NCBI GenBank assembly: GCA_944320105.1
Contig: CALUGA010000005.1
Coordinates: 61,853-125,852 of the forward strand
Source: an uncultured Prevotella sp.
GTDB taxonomy: Bacteria; Bacteroidota; Bacteroidia; Bacteroidales; Bacteroidaceae
Direction of reading: 5' to 3'
Length of the DNA stretch: 64,000 nucleotides
The position numbers and the translations under genes are program-made. The notes beneath the pieces were generated by a model that had not been told where the DNA came from, searched no databases, and worked only from the letters and a program-made list of their open reading frames with translations. Shown here in pieces: positions 60,003 to 64,000 of this stretch. The stretch's first letter is position 1; every line of letters starts with the position of its first letter.

Positions 60003-61184
60003 ATGAAGAAAACCTTTACACTAACCGCGCTGCTGGCAGTGGCCTGCGGCGCGATGGCACAAACGGGTGGCGACGCTGCCGGCGACGGGGTGTTCGTGAC
60101 AGGTGGCATAACTTACGCGGTGGTTGACCCGCAAAACCACACAGTGGAGGTGGCCCAGAGCGAGGGCGACACCTACGCGGGCGACGTAGTGGTGCCGCAG
60201 ACAGTGACCCATGGCGGCACGAGCTACACCGTGGCTGGCATAGGCTACTTGGCTTTCGCCCCGAAGACGGCCAATGAATACGGCCTTGTAACGTCGGTGG
60301 AGCTGCCCGCCACCATCAAGTACATAGGCAACCAGGCCTTCTACCGCTGCTACGAATTAGGCGAGATGGAGCTGCCCGACGGCATAGTGGATATAGGCTA
60401 TGGGGCGTTCAGCGGATGCAGCAACCTCGTGATAGACAAGCTGCCGGCAAGCCTCACCTCGCTTGGCAATGCGGCTTTCGACGGCTGCTACAGCCTTGCC
60501 GACAACTTGGTGCTGCCCGCCGGCCTGAAGGAAGTGCCTACCAGTGCCTTCGTATATTGCGGCATCGAGAGCTTAGACACCGGCGAGGGCGTAACCGCCA
60601 TAGGCTCAAATGCTTTCAAAGACTGCTACACGATGACTTCCGTTACCTTTGGCGACAAGCTCACGACAATCGACAGCTGGGCGTTCCAGAACTGCAGCGG
60701 CCTTGAGAAGATAGAGCTGCCCGCCGCCTGCACCTACCTCGGGTCGCAAGCGTTCTACGGATGCACCGGCCTGAAGGAGGTGAGGGTGGCCGCCACCACG
60801 CCGCCAGAGATTGACCCGAGCACGTTCGGCGTGAACTCGTTGACAACCCCCACGCCCATTTACTCGCAGGCCACGCTCTACGTGCCGCGCGGCAGTCGCG
60901 CGGCTTACGAGGCCAACGCCTGCTGGAGCCAGTTTGAGAAAATCGTTGAGGTCGACTTCGCAACGTCCATAGCCCACGCCGGGGCCGGCGACGCGCCCTC
61001 AGTGAGCCTCGCCGGGCTTACGCTCACCATAGCCGCCAATGGCCCCTACGCAGTGCTTGCCGCCGACGGGCGAGCCATAGCCCAGGGCACTGCCTGCGGC
61101 CAGGCCACGGTGCAGCTGCCCTGCAGCGGCGTTTACATAGTGAAGGCGGGCGGGCAGGCCGTTAAGGTGGCCGCCACCAGATAA
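60003..61184 (+). CDS. BspA-type leucine-rich repeat secreted protein
   Basis: A 393-aa protein: signal MKKTFTLTALLAVACGAMAQ, an N-terminal beta region, then about six LRR_5 repeats of ~23 residues (LPATIKYIGNQAFYRCYELG, LPDGIVDIGYGAFSGCSNLV, LPASLTSLGNAAFDGCYSLA, GEGVTAIGSNAFKDCYTMTS, FGDKLTTIDSWAFQNCSGLE, LPAACTYLGSQAFYGCTGLK). After YVPRGSRAAYEANACWSQFE comes a C-terminal ~80-aa domain ending GVYIVKAGGQAVKVAATR, resembling a type IX sorting domain. Such proteins bind host matrix or glycans. Confidence 0.87.
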   Translation: MKKTFTLTALLAVACGAMAQTGGDAAGDGVFVTGGITYAVVDPQNHTVEVAQSEGDTYAGDVVVPQTVTHGGTSYTVAGIGYLAFAPKTANEYGLVTSVELPATIKYIGNQAFYRCYELGEMELPDGIVDIGYGAFSGCSNLVIDKLPASLTSLGNAAFDGCYSLADNLVLPAGLKEVPTSAFVYCGIESLDTGEGVTAIGSNAFKDCYTMTSVTFGDKLTTIDSWAFQNCSGLEKIELPAACTYLGSQAFYGCTGLKEVRVAATTPPEIDPSTFGVNSLTTPTPIYSQATLYVPRGSRAAYEANACWSQFEKIVEVDFATSIAHAGAGDAPSVSLAGLTLTIAANGPYAVLAADGRAIAQGTACGQATVQLPCSGVYIVKAGGQAVKVAATR

Positions 61185-61283
61185 GACACCCTACGGCGGC
61201 CACGGCGCACACAGTGCGGGCAGTGCGTCGGGCCGCCGCGACCATCAAGCCTGCCGCAACAAACATCAACAAACACCATCACA

Positions 61284-61784
61284 ATGAGAAAGAAAGCATG
61301 GCTCGCGGCCTGCCTCATGGCCGCCATGCTCGCCGCCTGCGGGCAGAAGGGAGCACAGCAAGACGGCGCACCCGCCGACTCCACCGCCGTAGAGGCCACA
61401 CAGCAACAGGAGGCCGGGGCCGAAGAGGCCGCCGCCGAGCAGTTTGCCACGCCGCAGGAGCTGGCCGACTTCGCCGTGGAGTGCTACCGCACGGGCGAGC
61501 GCGAAAAGCTGCTGCCCCACATGACCGAGGCCGGCGCGCGCAAGCTCAGGGAGGAACTGGCCACCGAAGAGCAGATGAAGGCCGACAAGGCATACGCCCG
61601 CTCGCTGGCCGAAATGCGCGAGGCGCTGGCCAACTCCACCTACACCTGCCGGGGCGAAGAAAGCCTCGGGGCGCAGAACAAGCAGTATTCGTACAAGAGC
61701 AAGCCCTCGGGCTACAACCTACGCGTGCTCCTCGAGGCCGAGGGCGGCGAGTGGAAGGTAGACCTCGTGGGTCCGGGCCGATGA
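61284..61784 (+). CDS. Lipoprotein of unknown function
   Basis: A 166-aa lipoprotein: signal MRKKAWLAACLMAAMLAACG with lipidated Cys19, then an Ala/Glu/Gln-rich linker (residues 20-50). The folded part TPQELADFAVECYRTGEREK ... GYNLRVLLEAEGGEWKVDLV recalls DUF4878/NTF2-like lipoproteins (compare 36900-37307) but I would not assign it. It starts 99 bp after the LRR gene and 24 bp before the next secreted protein. Confidence 0.7.
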   Translation: MRKKAWLAACLMAAMLAACGQKGAQQDGAPADSTAVEATQQQEAGAEEAAAEQFATPQELADFAVECYRTGEREKLLPHMTEAGARKLREELATEEQMKADKAYARSLAEMREALANSTYTCRGEESLGAQNKQYSYKSKPSGYNLRVLLEAEGGEWKVDLVGPGR

Positions 61785-61808
61785 CAACAAACTAAAAAAA
61801 CTGACGAC

Positions 61809-62762
61809 ATGAGACACACATTGGCAGCCGCACTGGCGGCAATCATGCTCGCCTCCGCGCCGCAGCAGGCCGAGGCGCAGTTCTTCAAGAAGCTGGGCAA
61901 GGCCCTCGAAGACGTGAGCAAGACCGTTGACAAGGTGCTCGACACCGGCTCCGCCACTCAGCAGGCCACGGGGCAGCAGACCGCCGCAGGCGGCACAAAG
62001 GTGACTTGCAACCTCAAGGACTTCAGCGTGGAATACAAGGGAGTGACGTGGTACAAGGACTTCTGCGGCGTCGACTTCATGCTCACCAACAACGGGGCGA
62101 AGGCCGAGCGCGTTTACTACTTCGACAAGCTGAAGGCCATAGGCGCCGACGGCACGCAGCTCCAGGCGCGCAGCCTCGTGGGCGGCAGCGTCACCTCGCT
62201 GGGCAACGGCGACTTCGACTTCGAGCCGGGCGTGCCGGTGAAGGTTACGTTCGCCCTGTTCGACATGCCGCGCGCAGGCACAAAGGTCAGCCTCTGCCAG
62301 ATGCGCACGCAGCAGCACACGCCCACCGGCGGCTACCAGGACCGCTACATAGAGTTCAGGAACGTGGTGGTGCCGCCCATGCCCACGGCAGGCAAGGCCA
62401 AGGGCGGCCCCTTCAAGGGCGTGTGGACGCTCAGGGGCAACGGCATGGAGGGCAAGCTCACGCTCGACTTCTACGGCAAGACCGTAACCGGCATGGACGC
62501 CATGGGCAACGAGATGAAGTGCTACGGCACCATCTACTTGGCCTACGGCCAGAACGTTGACGACTGCCCCATAACGGCTTGGAAGGCCAACGGCAACACC
62601 GCCACCGTAACCTATCTCGGAGGCCGCGACGGCAACACCTATTCCTCCGTGCTCACCATCGACCCCGCTACGGGCAAGGTATCCGTAAGCGGCACCCGCG
62701 TGCTCAAGGCCGAGGGCATGGGCGACTGCTACGTCACCGACGGACTGGAGTTTAAAAGGTAA
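61809..62762 (+). CDS. Secreted protein of unknown function
   Basis: A 317-aa protein: signal MRHTLAAALAAIMLASAPQQ AEA, then FFKKLGKALEDVSKTVDKVL, a motif frequent in Bacteroidetes secreted proteins. Two beta regions follow: FSVEYKGVTWYKDFCGVDFM LTNNG (residues ~75-200) and GVWTLRGNGMEGKLTLDFYG (residues ~215-317), the second a lipocalin-like or YceI-like sheet. Cotranscribed with the upstream lipoprotein (24-bp gap). Ends in GGTAAAAA repeats. Confidence 0.7.
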   Translation: MRHTLAAALAAIMLASAPQQAEAQFFKKLGKALEDVSKTVDKVLDTGSATQQATGQQTAAGGTKVTCNLKDFSVEYKGVTWYKDFCGVDFMLTNNGAKAERVYYFDKLKAIGADGTQLQARSLVGGSVTSLGNGDFDFEPGVPVKVTFALFDMPRAGTKVSLCQMRTQQHTPTGGYQDRYIEFRNVVVPPMPTAGKAKGGPFKGVWTLRGNGMEGKLTLDFYGKTVTGMDAMGNEMKCYGTIYLAYGQNVDDCPITAWKANGNTATVTYLGGRDGNTYSSVLTIDPATGKVSVSGTRVLKAEGMGDCYVTDGLEFKR

Positions 62763-62796
62763 AAAGGTAAAAAAGTAAAAAGGTAAAAGGGTAAAA
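62758..62796. repeat. AGGTAAAAA-type short repeat
   Basis: Five units AAAAGGTAAAAAGGTAAAAA-like, the first supplying the stop of the preceding gene. Same motif as 39527-39568. Confidence 0.78.
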
Positions 62797-62831
62797 AAGG
62801 GCTGCGCCATGCAACGTGGGGCAGCCCTTTC
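62797..62831 (+). terminator. Terminator of the secreted-protein pair
   Basis: AAAGGGCTGC / GCAGCCCTTT, 10-bp stem with a 15-nt loop ending in TTT. A second dyad CTCTCCCCACCGGGGAGAG at 62881-62899 belongs to the hairpin motif seen near 46.3, 46.85 and 50.1 kb. Confidence 0.75.
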
Positions 62832-62999
62832 TGCGCCCGCTGCATATCTTTTTACGCCCATAATCGCGGGCGTAGCGGCTCTCTCCCCACCGGGGAGAGC
62901 GGGGAGAGGGGCTGTGGAGAGCTGCTTGCCTTGCTTGCCTTGTTTCCTAATAAACTGTAAATAAATTCAGAATCCTTGCCGCTTTACACATATTTTATT

Positions 63000-63007
63000 T
63001 ATCTTTG
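63000..63007 (+). promoter_or_regulatory. -7 box of pnp
   Basis: TATCTTTG, exact match, 44 bp upstream of the pnp ATG; a TTG lies about 21 bases further up. Confidence 0.68.
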
Positions 63008-63051
63008 TGCCGATTTAGATGTCAAAAGAAACAATAAGTTAGATTTTTTAG

Positions 63052-64000
63052 ATGAACGTAATTACGAAGACCGTATCGTTGCCTGATGGAAGGACCATCA
63101 GCATCGAGACCGGGAAAGTGGCAAAACAGTGCGACGGCTCTTGCGTGCTCCGTATGGGCAACACCGTGCTCCTGGCCACCGTTTGTGCCGCAAAAGATGC
63201 AGTTCCCGGAACAGATTTCATGCCTTTGCAGGTTGATTACAGAGAGCAGTACGCCGCCGCAGGCCGTTTCCCCGGCGGATTCACCAAGCGCGAAGGCAAG
63301 CCGGGCGACAACGAGATCCTCACCTCGCGCCTCGTTGACCGCGTGCTCCGCCCGCTTTTCCCATCCAACTACCATGCCGAGGTGTTCGTTAACATAATCC
63401 TCTTCTCGGCCGACGGGGTAGACCAGCCCGACGCCCTCGCTGGCTTCGCAGCATCTACCGCACTGGCCTGCTCAGATATACCATTCGAGTGCCCCATCAG
63501 TGAGGTGCGCGTGGCCCGCATCAATGGCGAGTATGTCATCAACCCTACGTTCCAGCAGATGGCCGAGGCCGACATGGACATCATGGTGGGTGCTTCAGCA
63601 GAGAACATCATGATGGTGGAGGGCGAGATGAAGGAGGTGTCCGAGCAAGACATGATCGGCGCTCTCAAGGCCGCCATGGCCGCCATCAAGCCCATGTGCG
63701 AGCTGCAGGCAGAGCTGTCGAAGGAGCTTGGCAAGGACGTGAAGCGCGAGTACGACCACGAGGTGAACGACGAGGACTTGCGCAAGCAGATGGCCGACGA
63801 GCTTTACCAGAAGGCTTACGACGTTACCAAGCAGGCGCTCGACAAGCACGCCCGCGAGGAGGCCTTCGACAAGATACTGGCCGACTTCAAGGAGGCTTAC
63901 GCCGCCGCACACACCGACCTCACCGAGGACGAGATGGAGGAGAAGCAGGCCATGATGGACCGCTACTACCACGACGTGATGCGCGACGCCATGCGCCGCT
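63052..64000 (+). CDS. pnp: Polyribonucleotide nucleotidyltransferase, 5' part
   Basis: The first 316 codons, running off the window end. [20 protein letters not shown] is the usual opening. The first RNase PH domain reads [50 protein letters not shown] and [20 protein letters not shown], followed by the helical domain. PNPase degrades RNA 3' to 5' with phosphate and is a degradosome partner in many bacteria. The S1/KH part is outside the window. Confidence 0.95.
   Translation, partial: MNVITKTVSLPDGRTISIETGKVAKQCDGSCVLRMGNTVLLATVCAAKDAVPGTDFMPLQVDYREQYAAAGRFPGGFTKREGKPGDNEILTSRLVDRVLRPLFPSNYHAEVFVNIILFSADGVDQPDALAGFAASTALACSDIPFECPISEVRVARINGEYVINPTFQQMAEADMDIMVGASAENIMMVEGEMKEVSEQDMIGALKAAMAAIKPMCELQAELSKELGKDVKREYDHEVNDEDLRKQMADELYQKAYDVTKQALDKHAREEAFDKILADFKEAYAAAHTDLTEDEMEEKQAMMDRYYHDVMRDAMRR

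Noticed and set aside
63052-64000. Truncated pnp as a pseudogene
   Set aside because: The frame is intact to the last base; it is cut only by the window edge.

Overview
The window looks like chromosomal DNA of a high-GC member of the Bacteroidales, most likely Prevotellaceae. Evidence: many genes are preceded by the Bacteroidetes promoter (TTG/TTTG, 19-20 bases, then TAnnTTTG) and Shine-Dalgarno sites are weak. Lineage-typical genes include fused SecDF, an S46 dipeptidyl peptidase, a xusABC-type siderophore locus, and DUF4251, DUF4252, DUF4374, DUF4878, DUF2851 and DUF6722 proteins. No rRNA, phage, CRISPR array or intact transposase was found. Genus and species are inference.

Layout. 1-10 kb (minus strand): two tiny membrane proteins, two tandem 936-aa outer-membrane plug/barrel paralogues, then lipoprotein, M56 peptidase and BlaI repressor, and beyond them a third, truncated barrel copy. 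10-15 kb (plus): TonB receptor, DUF4374 lipoprotein and PepSY membrane protein, matching XusABC. 16-23 kb (minus): topA-aroK-speA-argB and a membrane protein. 24-31 kb: kduI-kduD, HU, rhomboid protease, an EEP-family nuclease/phosphatase, secDF. 31-38 kb: DUF4251 lipoprotein, tRNA-Arg(ACG), ECF sigma factor with putative anti-sigma and DUF4252 protein, AraC-type membrane regulator, DUF4878 lipoprotein, YiiX-like hydrolase. 38-44 kb (plus): SpmA/SpmB-like transporter, four-helix-bundle protein, flippase, S46 peptidase. 44-51.5 kb (minus): DUF2851, thioesterase, dprA, dusB, NUDIX, GH127. 52-55.7 kb (plus): dapB, lepB, a degenerate S26 paralogue, a WbqC-family protein. 55.8-58.7 kb (minus): lipoprotein, porin-like barrel, TolB-like propeller, small HTH protein. 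60-64 kb (plus): BspA-type LRR protein, two secreted proteins, and the 5' part of pnp.

The most unusual content is between the genes. At least three interspersed repeat families recur: (i) GGGTTGCAAACCC-type palindromes joined to 11-12-bp CACGT minisatellites (15.5, 33, 35.3, 59.6 kb); (ii) clusters of about four 22-bp AACGGCCTGTTTTGC-type units (window start, 15.9, 23.4, 32.7, 51.7, 59.4 kb); (iii) AT-rich short-period spacer repeats at many gene ends, one of which appears to have invaded the WbqC coding sequence in frame. There are also three transposase-less inverted-repeat (MITE-like) elements near 15.3, 23.7 and 49.5 kb; the last sits exactly between the thioesterase stop codon and the dprA start.

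The most interesting protein cluster is BlaI / M56 peptidase / lipoprotein / outer-membrane proteins. The lipoprotein repeats the C-terminal domain of the M56 peptidase, which suggests an envelope-sensing module. All functions are read from sequence motifs and family memory; no database search was run.
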